64,000 nt of DNA from Prinia subflava (taxonomy: Eukaryota > Chordata > Aves > Passeriformes > Cisticolidae), in NCBI RefSeq assembly GCF_021018805.1, contig NC_086283.1, forward strand, positions 18,566,162-18,630,161, given 5' to 3'. The translations under genes and the position numbers were made by a program. Below are positions 38,531 to 51,100 of the stretch, piece by piece. Positions within the stretch are counted from its first letter, which is position 1. Each line of letters opens with the position of its first letter. The notes under the pieces are model-generated. The model worked only from the letters and a program-made list of their open reading frames with translations, made no database searches and was not told the origin of the DNA.

Positions 38531-41502
38531 GGGTTCTTGCCAAGCTGGGAGCTACAAACCCCACCTGAGGTCTGAGCAGGGCCCCTCATAAGGCTGATCC
38601 TGAGGATGAGCCGTGGCAACACCCCAAAAACAACCTAAAATTCTCCTCACTTAAATCCACTCAAATCCCTCACACTGAAGCAAATCATAGAATTTTCTTA
38701 TGGTAATAGGCACAGGGGAATAAAAATCGTGGTGAAAAGGAGGAGGAAAATATCAAGTTGCAATTACCACTTGAAAAAGAGTGTACTGGGAAAATATTAT
38801 AAACATTACTGGCATTTAGCATCATTTGGGAATAACTTGCAGGAAATGAAATGATGTATTATTAAAAGTATGAAATAGTTTTATTTCCACTAGGAAATGA
38901 AAGAGTTGCACAAGGATAGTTCTTTCATAAATCATTCACATAATATTTCTATTCTAGCATTAGTTACAGGTTCAATTATCAATAGTGTAGTGTGTCAAGA
39001 GTTATGTGTTGATGAGATCTAATTATTTTTGGATTTCTTTTACCACATTTTTTTAATGTGTTGAAGTAAAGGTTATTGTCCTTCATGGTTTAAGATAATC
39101 AAATTACACACACAGTGTTGTTGGGAGAGAAGCAATTACCAGTCATGCACACACAATTAAAATAAGTTTTTAAGCCTTCAGAGAGCTTTAACACTTTATT
39201 ATTATTCTTAAATAAGAGTATTTTCATAATAATTTATAAAACTGCTGGAGAGTCAGAACCTATTTTTTAATGCAAACTGCTAACACATTTATTTTAGTGA
39301 CTCTTCCATTTGAGTGAGTATAACAGTTTTGGTGTGAAGCAGAGCTCTGTTGAATGATTCCAAATTATGAAGGTAGAATAGGAGGAATTAAGAAAAAATC
39401 TTTTTTTTTTTTTTTCCAGATTGGTGTATATGTGAGTTATTTTAAGGCCATAACTAGTGAAATCCTCTTGATTTTTTGACTCTGGTAGATAACTCTTGGA
39501 TGAAACCTTAACACTGCAGAACTTTGAATTCAAATTGTTGCAAATTTAAGCTACTTTTGAGCATTAAGTCATTTGATCATGAATGGCTGCTAAATATTTT
39601 TAAAAGACAGTAACGTTATTTAAAAAAAATATTGAATTATTGTCATCCTATGGCAGAATAGCGATTAACAACAAAAATGACACAAATCTTAGTTAAAGAA
39701 ATTAAAATGTTATTAGCTAGCAAAGTGAATGGAACTGGTGTGATGCACTGTAAAACAGAGTGATAGTTCTGGGACTAAGGCAGACACTGCTTGCTTTGTG
39801 AGGTGCTTGAGAGGAGTAATTTCCTGTGACGAAATGTTGGGGAGTGTTATTTACCATAAAATATCAACATATTGTCTGTCTCTGAAGCATAGGCCAGCAA
39901 GAGAAATGTCACACAGGTTATGTCAAGATGATGGCCATGTGTCAGGGGAACAGAATTTTCCGTAACGCACTCTGGAAACAGCAAAGACCAGTGGCAGTCA
40001 ATAAACTGACACAGCAGATGGTTGGGAGGGTTTTCCAGCCTTTCACAGCTCAGTGCCATCACCCTGATCAGTCAGGATGTGTGCAGGGGAACCAGCCTGC
40101 CCTTCCAGGATTAAGTAGACCAGTGACCCATTTTGCAAAAGCAGGAGCTTTCTGTTTGGATTTTGTCTGAATTTGGAGTGCGTATAGAATTTCTCACTGT
40201 GTTGAACGCAGAGCTTGGAGAAGATATTTTTTGATCAATTTTGTTGTAGTCCTGCTGTCACCAGCACAGCAGATATTACAGCTTGTGTGCCTGTCTGGGA
40301 GCTCTAGCAGGGGTTTGCTTCAACTGATGGCTTTTGTGTTTAAGTTCTGGAGCACATGAGTAAAAATTAGTGTATCCAATTTCAGGCCAATATTCTACTT
40401 GTGCACACAGAAAAATCTTCCCGCACCACCAGAAGTGAGAACTGAACCCTTGTTTCTGCTCATGAGCTGCTGAGAGCAGCAGAATGTACACAACATCAGT
40501 GGCATGTTTGGAAATACCTATTTTGTTCCCCCTCACTCCCTGGAAAACATGATGTTAGTCTACATTATATCCCTCTTTGTGAGCTCTGTTTTCCACAAAA
40601 TGTTATCTTTGAAATAGTTGAAATTTGAAAAACAATGATAACAGGAACTGTGTTCATTTGCTTATAGCTTTAAACCCAGTCGTACTGGGGAAACCTTCGA
40701 TCAGAAAGTGGAGAATGGCCTGCTAAAGTTTTAGAAGTTTTGAAATAGCTTTTTCCTATATTTGTTTTTGTATGGAAATATTGCAGACTGAAATAATGGA
40801 ATGGTAATCAGCAAATTTTGGTGGGTCGCTTTTATCTGTCATTTTTGTGACATTTGTGCTAAGCCACCACATGGAAGCCCACGGAGTGTGTGTGACTGAG
40901 AAGCTCAAGTTGGGAGTTGAAAGAGACACAGAAAAGAATGACCAGCAGTGTAAAAGATGAACTTTAAGCTGCATGCTGGCAGATATTGATGTAGCTAAGC
41001 TGTAAGTGATGGTGATGGTGACATCCCCGCGGGACGGCACCGGCAGGTGAAGGTGTGTGCCGAATCATTTTAAATCTGCAGCAGATCAAAGCAAGGCAGA
41101 TGTAAAATGTCATTGTGGCTTTGCAAAGCTGGGAGAAGCTGACGTTCTTGACAACAGCTGCCACTGCTGTATTAGTGTTCCTTCAGAGTGTCAGCCACTC
41201 TGTTTGAAGAGTGGATGACCTACTTGGGAAATCAAAGTAATCTGCTCCTGTACTTTGGGAAGCAATGCTCCACTTTTTCCAGTTGGGGTGCCACAAATTA
41301 GTAAATGGGGAGTGAAACTACCACACACAGACTTTGCCTTAGGCTGCAGATCAGGAGCAAAATTCAGAGGATAACTCTGTTTAATGGTACCTTGGCATGT
41401 CTGTCCACTATTTTAGGGTTTAGAGCAAGATAATCAGCTGGTGAAGGGCCAACTAAACAGAGAAACTGTATCTTTCAAGAGGAAAAACAATAACAATTAC
41501 CC
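38531..41502. other. Non-coding DNA, nothing recognised
   Basis: The first about 130 bp may belong to the upstream LTR-like element. The rest is AT-rich, with a T run at 39401-39415. A CpG-dense spot lies at 41024-41062. No gene was recognised; the short frames overlap on both strands. Confidence 0.55.
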
Positions 41503-41533
<31 letters not shown>

Positions 41534-41535
41534 TT
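41503..41535. repeat. Poly(T) tract
   Basis: 33 nt, all T except one C at 41514. It could be the complement of a poly(A) tail, but no retrocopy is recognisable beside it, and avian CR1 does not normally leave poly(A) tails. Confidence 0.95.
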
Positions 41536-44500
41536 CCCCAGAATATAGAATCTAGAATGTTAATGATGAAAAGATTAGGAACAGGGAAGGCTGTAACCAA
41601 ATCTGATGTTCTTAGGATGAAGATTATTCCTCTGGATGACAATGTCCCCCTTTAAGAGAGGCATTCCAACAAAAGCAGCCAAGTGTCAGGCTTGGCATAG
41701 GCCAGGCTTTCAATTGCTGGCAGAGCTCTATTGGTATCTAAATGAGAGCACACATTTGAATTATTTTTTTTTATTCCAAAGAAAACTTGATACTGAGCTC
41801 TGAGTGCCACAGAAAGCAGCCAGCTCAAGAGGAGAAAAACTGGAAGTAAATGCTCTGATAGGAATCAGAATCAATGCAACATCCAAACCTACTGATTTCA
41901 AGCTTCTCCTTACAAAGGGCAGGGGTGGCAGGGGAGCCTCTTTACTGTATAACAGAAATATAAGAGTGCTTTTGGTTCTGCTTGGTTTATTTCTCCTTAC
42001 AAGTATTCAGAGTGTAAGAGCTGATCTCAATTTTCAGCAATGATTTTGTGGGTTTTATTAGAAAATTTTAAAAACCAAAAAAACAAATGTCTTGCTATAC
42101 CTTTTAAATGTAGGAGAAAAACCAAGAAGGTAACTAGAGCTAGAGTCTGTGTTTCTTATTCCCACTGTTACACAATTTTTTCTAGTCAAAAGTTGAATTC
42201 AGGTTTGCTCAAATTGTCAGAAGTTTGTTTCATGGCATTTAAAAATCAGAGAGAAGAAGATGGCAGTGGTCATGGGGTTAGCTGGATCCTTGACAGTATT
42301 ATAGAGTCTGCTGGCTTTTAGTCTCCACAGCCAGCAGAGGATCTGTCAGAGTCTCCTGGCACAGGAGGAATGCAGGGGGAGCCTTGATATTGGTATTTCT
42401 GGTGTTTTCTTTGCTGTATCATTCACTCCCTGCTTACAGCTGGTGCATTGATGAGCTGATCAAGGGAATGGTATGGCAGTCTCCATAACCCTTTATGTTA
42501 TTTAATATTCATATTTTAAAATCTTGTGTCTGATGATGAATGGAAATGATATCAGAAAATCAAGGCCAGCTTTAATACACAGGCACTGGGGCCACAGAAG
42601 GAAGTGACAGTGAAGTGGAACAATTTTGGAGTTTTCTACTTCAATGGGCAGGAAAAACCCCAGATTTTGTATTTAGTTTTGCACTCCACCACTGGGGACT
42701 GAGTGCTTTCTCATCCTGTAAGGTCCACAGAGAAATTAGTTGAAGAAATCAGTGCAGGAACATAAGAGAAAACAATATCAAATAACAGAAAGTAGTTGTT
42801 TAATCCACTGTTGGGCTCTCTAGGACTGGAATTACTCTACCTGACCACAAACCCTACTTTCCAGAGGTGATTATCCTCTTCAGGCTACCAACAGTGGTTC
42901 TCAGAGGTAATGACAGAGAAGAAGAGTGCCATCAATCATTCCACATTATGCCCATTAAACCTTCTGGCTGATGTAAGGAGAATATTTTCTTTTTTTTTTA
43001 CTGAGATCCAATTCTAGCACACTTGAAATTGTAAGTATACAATGAGTGTAGAGGAGAGCTGTCCCTGAATCAGATTCTCTCTAGCTTAAATGCTATTTAT
43101 TCCAAACAAAGCATCTGAAAAACATTTGAAGTTTTGAAAGTGTCTGCAAGCAGGAGGTAACAATGTTTGGGTTTTTTCTTTTCCCCAAATATTGAAAGAT
43201 TTTCAGTCAGGGATAAAAGAGAAGAGGCATCTATTACAATATTTTCTAGCATTCCTGGGGTTAATATTCCTCAGAAAAGTTGAGGAAGAGCCAGTCCTGT
43301 GATAGAACGGATTTTGGAAGCTTGCATCTTGCATGATGAATCCCATGTCCCAGCTTTGTGAGAATTGCAGATGTTTCTGTTATTGCAGTAACTCCTTAGC
43401 AGCTGGACAAGGCTGGAACTGGAACTGGGTGCCCATAAACAGCTGGGAGAAGCTTCTGGGCAAGACTTTGGACTCTGTGAGAGCCAACAGACACAAATCT
43501 GTGCTTCCACAGATCCCTTCTTCTCACTGGCTGAGATGGGGAACTAAAAATATTCTGTCCTTATAGTGAAATCTGCTTTGAAGGGGAGAGAGGAGGTTTT
43601 CTTTTTTAAATCAACAACTGAAGCTTAGTGGCTTTCCAGTTTCAACAAAAATTATATAGTGCATTTAATGTCATTGGTGGGACTTTGAAAGCAATATCAA
43701 GGAATTCTCCAGCAAACCCCAGAATACACATCATGTGGCTTCTGCATTTGGTTTTACTTGTTATCTAAATATTTTTGTAATTGTTAATGTCATAATTTTT
43801 TTAGCTAAATGTTGTGGCTAGTAGTTGCATGTTAAGCTAATCCTAGGTCCACAATCCTAGGTACTTAGTGTTTCCATTTTTTTTTTTTAATTATTGGCAT
43901 TTACACACTGGAATAGTCAAATATTAAACAATATTTTCACTAATTCACCACATTCTTACATTAGTGGACACACACAAGCATTAGCTCAAAGTTGCCCTTT
44001 CACAGTGAAGTGGCAGTCACTGGAGACTTTGTCCTATATGATAATTTCTGTTTGATGGCCAAACCCTGATAAAATTGTTATTTGATCAAACCCGTGATGT
44101 TCTGACATGACAATTTATTTACTAACATCTAATTATTTTACTTCAAAAAAGTTAATAATTTCATTCAAGAAATGTTGCATTTAATAAAGTTTAAAAGACA
44201 GCTAGAAAACAAGACTTTAACAATTAATATCCTCTAAATTTCTTTATTGAGTAGCTTTGCATAGAGTGACAATTTTTTCTTTTTTGTTTTTTACATTTAC
44301 TGAAATGATTGTCTTGAAATAAAACAGAAAGACTTTCTGTTACTTAGACTCCAGAGGTTTAGTTTGTATTGCCAAATCAAAATGAAAACAGTTGTTAAGT
44401 GGTAAACAGCATTTAAAAATCGCTGGCCTTTTGTCCCCATGTTTACAGTTAATGCTCAGTCTGAATTTTCTGATGCATTATGGTAATAAAAGATGCACTG

Positions 44501-47209
44501 CATTTCCTCTAATAGAAGGAGCCTCTGACCCTCTTGGCATCAGGGGAGAATCACAAGTGAAGGTAAACAACATGTGCTCACTGTAGGGTTAGGCTTGAAA
44601 TTGGCATCTGCTGGAGATGGAAAAATGTATTCCAGAGCAGGGCTGTCCTTGCTTGAAGATTTGATGCTGCTGAGTGGCTAGCAGGAGCTGAATGGTGGTT
44701 GAAAAAGTTTCTCCTTCCTCTTCCAGCAGGACAGAGGGAGTCAGGGAATGCTTGTGTTGAAATCCCACCGTGGAACAGCTGAAATGCCAAGGGCAGAGTG
44801 GTGGGAGACCCGAGGCAGGGCTGGAGCAGAGAGCTCTGGCTCCAGAGGGAATATCCGTGTTTTGCTGCTTTTCACTGCTAATTAAATGGGATTTAGTAAC
44901 TTTCCCCAGGCTGGGACCACTAATGAGTATCGTGTTACTTGGTAACTGTCTCACTCCCTCCTTCAGAGTACTCCTTCGGAGTATTGCACCACATCCCCAA
45001 AACCTCGCCTACCATGACCATGTTGGCACCCACACAAAACCCATAAATCATTGTAAGGAACTGACTTTCAGAGTGATCATTTTGATGTTGTATTTTTGTC
45101 ATAAAAACAGTAACTGGTAGTGCCAGCGGCCAGTCCTAGGCTCTCCTAATGGGAGCTGAAATTTCTAGTGGTAACAACGTGATGCTTAAGGCAATTCTGT
45201 TTTCTTCTACTCCCGTGCTCAGCTTTTGCATTCAGATATTTAGCTAACCAATTTCAGTGCTTGCTTTTCTTTCACAGCAGTCATTTTGCAGTGTTCACAG
45301 GTGATGAAAATAAGTTACTTGTGAAAAATGAAAAATAACTTTGCTGATGTTACAAAGTCTGTTTTGTTTGGAACACATTCTCCCAAAAGTGTTTTAAGTT
45401 ATCAAAGCACAGACTGGCTCTGTCAAGCAAAGCTCTCACCGAAAAGGCTGATCATATCTGAAATGTGGATTTAAAAAGCATGGCCTAAATAAAGGCTGCA
45501 ACTGATTATTGAACAAGGATTTGGGGGTTCATGGAAGGAAAATCCATCATTGATTTCTAAGAGAGCAGTCTCTGACACATAAAGTTTTTGAGGTCTCAGA
45601 TATCACTGAATGCTGGCACTGTGCCCTTACACTGTTCCTGGCAACTCCCATTAGTTTCTCTCAGGATACTTTTGCTTTTACTACAAAAATCTGTTCTTGG
45701 GCTGCTTTGAACAAAAAGAGGCTCATCTGGAGAAGAATTGTGCAAAGGTTGTGCCCCCATCTGCAGAGGTGCCGGCTGCACACAGGTGGAGTCCTGCCCA
45801 AGGCAGCAGCAGCAGCCTCAGGGTGTTCCACGTCCCTGTGGCCACAAGAATTTGAGGGCACAGGTACAAAATAAATACCTGGTGATGCTGTTTGAACAGG
45901 GGGAAGATCTAATAGCTTGTGCTGACCAACACAGAAGTGTTGGGGTTTTTTTTGCAGCCTTCTAGAAAGGACATAGTAATGACATAAAGGGAATATCTGG
46001 TGTTTCAGATGTTTTATTTTCTACTCTTCCCAGAAAAATGGGTTATGAATACACAGAAGAGTCCCCATTCTTCCAAGTTTAAATTGCAATAATTAATTTT
46101 ACAATTTTTTTTTCCTCACATTTTCTCTCATCTACCCAGTTCAGAGGTTTTGACCTAGCAAATCATCCAGTACCTATTATTTTTAGAGTTGCCAAGTCTG
46201 GAAAATACTCATGATCCTGGAAAATATTGTCTGAGTATTCATAATTCAAAAGCTATAGGGAATTTGTCGTCCTTCAGCAAGCTTTGCAGTAAGCCTCCTA
46301 TGTAATTTTGCAATAAGATACTGATTACTTCGGGAACCTCTTCAGTTTGGCAGGAGCAGTGGGGATTGTGCTTTGAACATGAAAACAGCTTTCATGGGTT
46401 TGGAGGCTCTGTTTTCACTGTTGAAATTTGTTGTGAAAAGGTATATCCAAAGCAGAGATTTTGGGTTTTCTCCTTCCTTCATGTTAGGCATGGTGTGTTT
46501 AAATTACAAAATAAAACTACAGGATCAAATTATAGTAATTTTACTGCATGTTAAGCTGCATTAGTGGGATGGCTTTTGGGATGGATTTATTCAATTTAAG
46601 CAGAAGAACAATCCTTAACCCCTAGGAAAGCTCACATCAGGATTCACAGAGGCCAAGCTAAAGGTTGTCATGATCCTTTCCAAGCAATGGTCACCACTAC
46701 AGGTTTGGGGATTTTGGTTGATTCCAGGAATTCTGGAAAATGGAGATACTCCACTGTGAAAACTTCCCTTTGTGAGGAAAACTTTTCCTTTCCTTCTTTT
46801 GGCTGTGGTATGGTGACTTCAGAGAGTGGATTCTTCTATCCCATATGTTATACACCCACCTGCCATCAGCTGCAGGCAGAAAAGAGGTGCTGCACGAAGA
46901 ATTCCTGCACCAAGAGCCCTGCGCTGCCCCTGTGCCTCGTGCTGCAAGCTTGCCTGTGCAATTGATTTGAGTAAATACCTTAAAAGCGTTTTTATTGGTT
47001 CTATACCAGCTTCAAGTACTTTTACTTGCTGCCTCTTGATTCGGAGTGAGGAGTAGATGGGTTGAATTCACTGAAGGTGCTGCTGCTGAACCTTTATCAA
47101 GTGTCAAATCATTTTTAGGGCAGAAGCATTTATTTTTAAAATATATAGTCAACTAATCATAACTGTTTCCAAACTTCAGAACTTCTAGCATCTGACTGTT
47201 TCTGTTCAG
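41536..47209. other. Non-coding DNA, nothing recognised
   Basis: AT-rich with several short T runs (42990, 43879). The frames at 44589-45120 on both strands lie in a GC-richer patch and look like chance. A small cysteine-rich frame end at about 46830-46965 (plus strand) is not supported by any signal-peptide or splice structure. Confidence 0.55.
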
Positions 47210-47490
47210 CTGGTAATTTAATTAAGAGTTGAATACTTGTATAAAATAACTTGTGAAATTATATTTAGCAATAATGCTTTAATTAGTAAAAATTATGTTC
47301 TTGAGAATAATTATTTAGCAATATTTTGAGTTTAATTAACAGTTACATTATTCCAACTTTTATGCTGTAATAACTAAGACATTACTAATTCTGTTGGCAC
47401 AATTAGAAGAAACTAATTGCTTGAAATTTTTGTGCCTATAAAAAGGTTAAATTAATTAAGATTGCCATTAGAATAATTTGTACAAGATTT
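47210..47490. promoter_or_regulatory. Candidate conserved enhancer: TTAATTAA/TAAT cluster
   Basis: Perfect TTAATTAA palindromes occur at 47218-47225, 47332-47339 and 47452-47459, and many further TAAT/ATTA cores lie between them. TAAT is the core recognised by homeodomain transcription factors, and TTAATTAA presents it on both strands. Such density without a simple repeat is characteristic of some developmental enhancers in vertebrate gene deserts. It could equally be plain AT-rich drift; conservation was not tested. Confidence 0.3.
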
Positions 47491-47627
47491 TAGGTAGTTA
47501 ATATTCTGGTTTATTTTTCTTGGTGTAAAAAAAGAGAATTTATAAAGAGGTAAACTCCTAATTCCTAAAATCAATTCCTAGGAAGCTGCATACAGAAAAT
47601 ATTCATAACTTAATGCAAGCACATTAA

Positions 47628-47706
47628 TGTGCTGGTTTGGGCTGGGGTAGAGTTATTCTTCACAGTAGCTAGTGTGGGGTTGGGGGTTGGATTTGTGCTG
47701 GAAACA
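47628..47706 (+). mobile_element. ERVL-class LTR 5'-end fragment (plus strand)
   Basis: TGTGCTGGTTTGGGCTGGGG, then TAGAGTTATTCTTCACAGTAG, then CTAGTGTGGGG and TTTGTGCTGGAAACA, match the beginning of a common avian ERVL-type LTR as I recall it. The similarity fades after about 47706, so only the first about 80 bp are retained. No internal viral sequence follows. Confidence 0.75.
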
Positions 47707-47943
47707 TCTTTGAAAGGAATTTATTCTCCAGGACTTCATGCAGCATCTCATGTTGGGCAACGTGGCTATTCCATGTAATGAGAGTGGAGATAATATTTGT
47801 TAGACTTGTGAGGGGAGAGACCACTAAAAATCAGGATCTATTTGCTTGACCTCAGAGATGAAAAGAATGCCCTGTGCATCTTCTATACAGGGGCTGTGCC
47901 ACGCACAAAACACAAACAGAAAGTGGTATAGACCGTGTGCAGT
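47707..47943. other. Non-coding DNA, possible further LTR remnant
   Basis: Sequence continuing from the LTR fragment that I cannot align to any element I know. It may be diverged LTR or unique DNA. Confidence 0.4.
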
Positions 47944-47994
47944 CTTTCCTTGTTTCAGAAACAAGGAAAGTGTTTCTGAGCTCAAAGGAAACAC
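47944..47994. other. Near-perfect palindrome followed by a second inverted repeat
   Basis: CTTTCCTTGTTTC (47944-47956) and GAAACAAGGAAAG (47958-47970) are perfect reverse complements around a single A. Immediately overlapping, GTGTTTC (47970-47976) and GAAACAC (47988-47994) form a second stem with an 11-nt loop. These could form a cruciform, or two alternative RNA hairpins. No protein-binding identity is assigned. Confidence 0.85.
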
Positions 47995-48060
47995 TGAAAA
48001 TTAGTTTTGTGATGAGCTAATGATAAGACAATGTAAGAGAGGGCTCTGCTGGAGTTCAAA

Positions 48061-48130
48061 GAATCACAGAGTACTTGATGTTGGAAGTGACTTTATCTGG
48101 ATGGCAGCCCAGTGCCCACCAGATTAAAGT
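48061..48130 (-). mobile_element. Probable CR1 3'-end scrap (minus strand)
   Basis: GAATCACAGAGTACTTGATG, then TTGGAAGTGACTTTATCTGG and CAGCCCAGTGCCCACC, resembles the start of a reverse-complemented CR1 3' end. It is short and diverged. Confidence 0.5.
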
Positions 48131-51100
48131 GATGAGCATTTTTGTGATCTGTAGGCTTCTAGCTTTGTTTTACGGATTCACTCTGTCAAGTGGAAAAATA
48201 TAAGCAGGGGGATTCAGTTCTTTCTCCATATAAAGACAAGATTTTATTCTTTAATTACCCTGGAGCAGAAGGGGTCAATGGATCCTCACAAGGACTGTTA
48301 GCCACTGCAGCAGTGAGACTGTCAGCCTGCTAGGTTTCCTATTTTTAACCTGTAAACAGGAAGATGTAGCTGAAATTCTCTCATTTCTCTCTCACTTTTA
48401 AAGCCTAAATTTACTAAGCAGCATGCATTTCAACTGATAGGGAGCAGCAACACTAATGTTGTCGTTTGATGCATTAAACTCTTCCTCAGAAACATGGATT
48501 CATGTTCAGTTGAGCCTGGAATAGCAGTTTGCAAATCCTCTTCCTTTGTCCCAGAAGATTTTCGCATACAGCCAGAGCTGAAAAATAAATGCCTCCAGAG
48601 TTTTCAACACAATTTATATGATTAGATCCTCTATTAAGTCCAGAAGCTAGAAAAAACAAGGAGGTGCAGGTACATGTCCATGGCTGTGTGTGATCCCTTT
48701 CTACCTTGGTTACATATTGCTGTTCTGCATTTCATTTCAGGATTCTTTTTTTTTAGCATCCTCCTCTCTCCTTTCTTGCCTTACAACCATCCATTCAAGG
48801 TTAGCTTGTTTGCCAAAGTTCCTCTTCCTCTAAAATTTAAGTCAGCAAGAAAGCAAGAGTGGAGGCCGTGGTTGCTTATCTCCTGCTCTCACCAATTGTG
48901 ATATAATAAAAGAAAAAAGTTTTGGTAGTGCCGGTTTTTCTAAACTCTGATAAAGGTTTTGTTCCTTTGAGCATGTGCTGTGGTTGTTTATACACTGATC
49001 AATAGCTGTGTTCTGGACATTAACCATGCTTTGCTGGGTCTCCAGGGTGTCTGGCCCATGCCAGGGATGGGATCTCACCCTGCTTTCAGCCTCCTGGTGT
49101 CAGCCTGGGGTGGGGATCTGTGTTAATCAATAAAACATTCTGAAGACTTTTCTTGCTGCCAGGGGGATTAGAGGGCTTTACCAGCTGGGCCAATAGAAAT
49201 ACTGATGAGTTTGTTACCTTCCAGAACACTCAGATTGTTTGATTATGTGACAAGGAGCTACCATTACTGGGAAGGGTTTTGGGAAAGCTAATAAGTATAT
49301 TTTGCTAATGGTAGTCAAGCTTATTTTTGTCTGAAATTCTTGCAGGAAGTTTGTTTTGCTGGGCTTCTTGGTTGATGGTGTTCCGAGGTGTTTCTTTGTT
49401 TTGTTTGTTTTCTATGTTTATTTTCTTTTATAGTTTATTTATATGCACTACCCTTTATTAAACAGACACAAATGGATGTAAAATAAAACCACCACAGAAC
49501 TTGCGCATGTTAAAAACATGTTTTTTCTCTTACTGCAAATTTAGCTGATGATATGGAAAACTCCTGAATTTACTCATATGCTTTCTATATCTAGAAAAAC
49601 ACCTAATTGTTATTTTTAACTATCTTCAAGTATCTCTAGATAGTTTTAAAATGTAGTATTGTATAATTTAAAACTCCACTGGTCTCAAAGCATGGGTGAA
49701 GGACTTTTTGAACTAGTTGAGCTGAATTCCACTGTAATGTCCATAATAGCCAAGACAAAAATAAGACTATAGCAAAGGTGATGGAGCCATTTTCTGTTCC
49801 CAAAATATGTCAGCTTAGAAGAATATAATACTTTGTTCTTACTTTGAATAACTACTAATATCCAGGCAACTGCTCATTGCTTGATTTTTTAAAGTTTTTT
49901 TTTAATTTTTTTTTGTGATTTTAATAAAAGAAATACCTGGTATTGTTACAATTTTAAAAGACTTGGGTGCTGACTTTCCTTTTTTACTCTCTCCTCCACA
50001 GCAAATGCATTAATTTCCCATTTTCTGATATAATTCAAATGGACATCTGAATACTAGACTATGGACCCATTTCTAAATTCCCTTTCTGGTACTGATGTGT
50101 TCTGTTTACATACAAAAACTTTTCTGCACATGCAGTATTTTTTACTCAGAATACTTTACATACATAGAACTCTGTTTGGTGGTTTTTGCTATTTATCATC
50201 TTATAGTTTCTTTAGTGAAATGCCAAGAAAAAGAAAAAAAAGCAGAAATATTTGCATTGAATGACTTCCAGAAAGCACATTTTGTTCCCTGGTAGGTGTT
50301 TCTAATGGGGTGGCCATATAGATTTATATTGCTACATCAGATCATGAAATTTCTAAGACTTCATTATCTGAAGAGAACTGTGATTCATGCTGGCAATTCA
50401 TGGAGAAATATAAAGCAGGGGAGAGGAATGAGCTCTCAGGTTGCTGATGGCTCTTCAGTGCTCTTCCAATTGCACAGAAATTTACTTCTGTACTTTCTCT
50501 TGGCACCAAATTCTGCAGGTCTGTAAACACTTAATAGCAACAGGTGAGTGGAAAGCAGATTTTTGTCTCCCTCTAAACACTTCTTGGTTTAATTTATGTT
50601 TGTGCTCAGTATCTGCATTCCATCAACAGCAAATAATACAAAGGTGCTTTGGAAATTAAACAAATTTTTTTCATGATTCTGATAATTTTTTTTCTGGGAA
50701 TTCAGTTACACATGAACTGATAGAACTAAAATCAATAGTCAGGTCACTCCTTGTCAACATTTTCCTATCTCTCTGAACACTCAGAACTTTAATATCTCTT
50801 GTCATGTATTTAGATTTGTCAAGGATTTAAGAGGATCTAGGATTGGTACTGCTATGTCATCATGCCCCTTAAATGTATCCTTTCACGTAGAGAACTCCTG
50901 CTTTTTTATTGCCTCTGTATCTTACATAAAGCATGTCAAAATACCATCAGGAAGTTAGAATTGTTATAAAATTCAGCTTATTTAGAAGATAAATTGTGGA
51001 GATACTATCTGTAGTTGCATCAACGGTAAGTATTTAGAGTTAACATCTCCAAAGATGATTTTTAGAGTTTAGGTTTTTTTAGAGTTTCATTGTGCTTAGA

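Noticed and set aside
38531..38660. Extension of the LTR-like element
   Set aside because: The words here could not be aligned to the LTR pattern remembered, so the boundary was kept at about 38530.
41503..41535. Poly(T) as the tail of a minus-strand processed pseudogene
   Set aside because: No gene-like sequence on the adjoining side; bird CR1 rarely makes poly(A)-tailed retrocopies.
46687..46965. Cysteine-rich C-terminal part of a 92-codon frame, resembling a small secreted peptide
   Set aside because: No signal peptide at its start and no supporting splice sites. The cysteine spacing matches no family I recognise.
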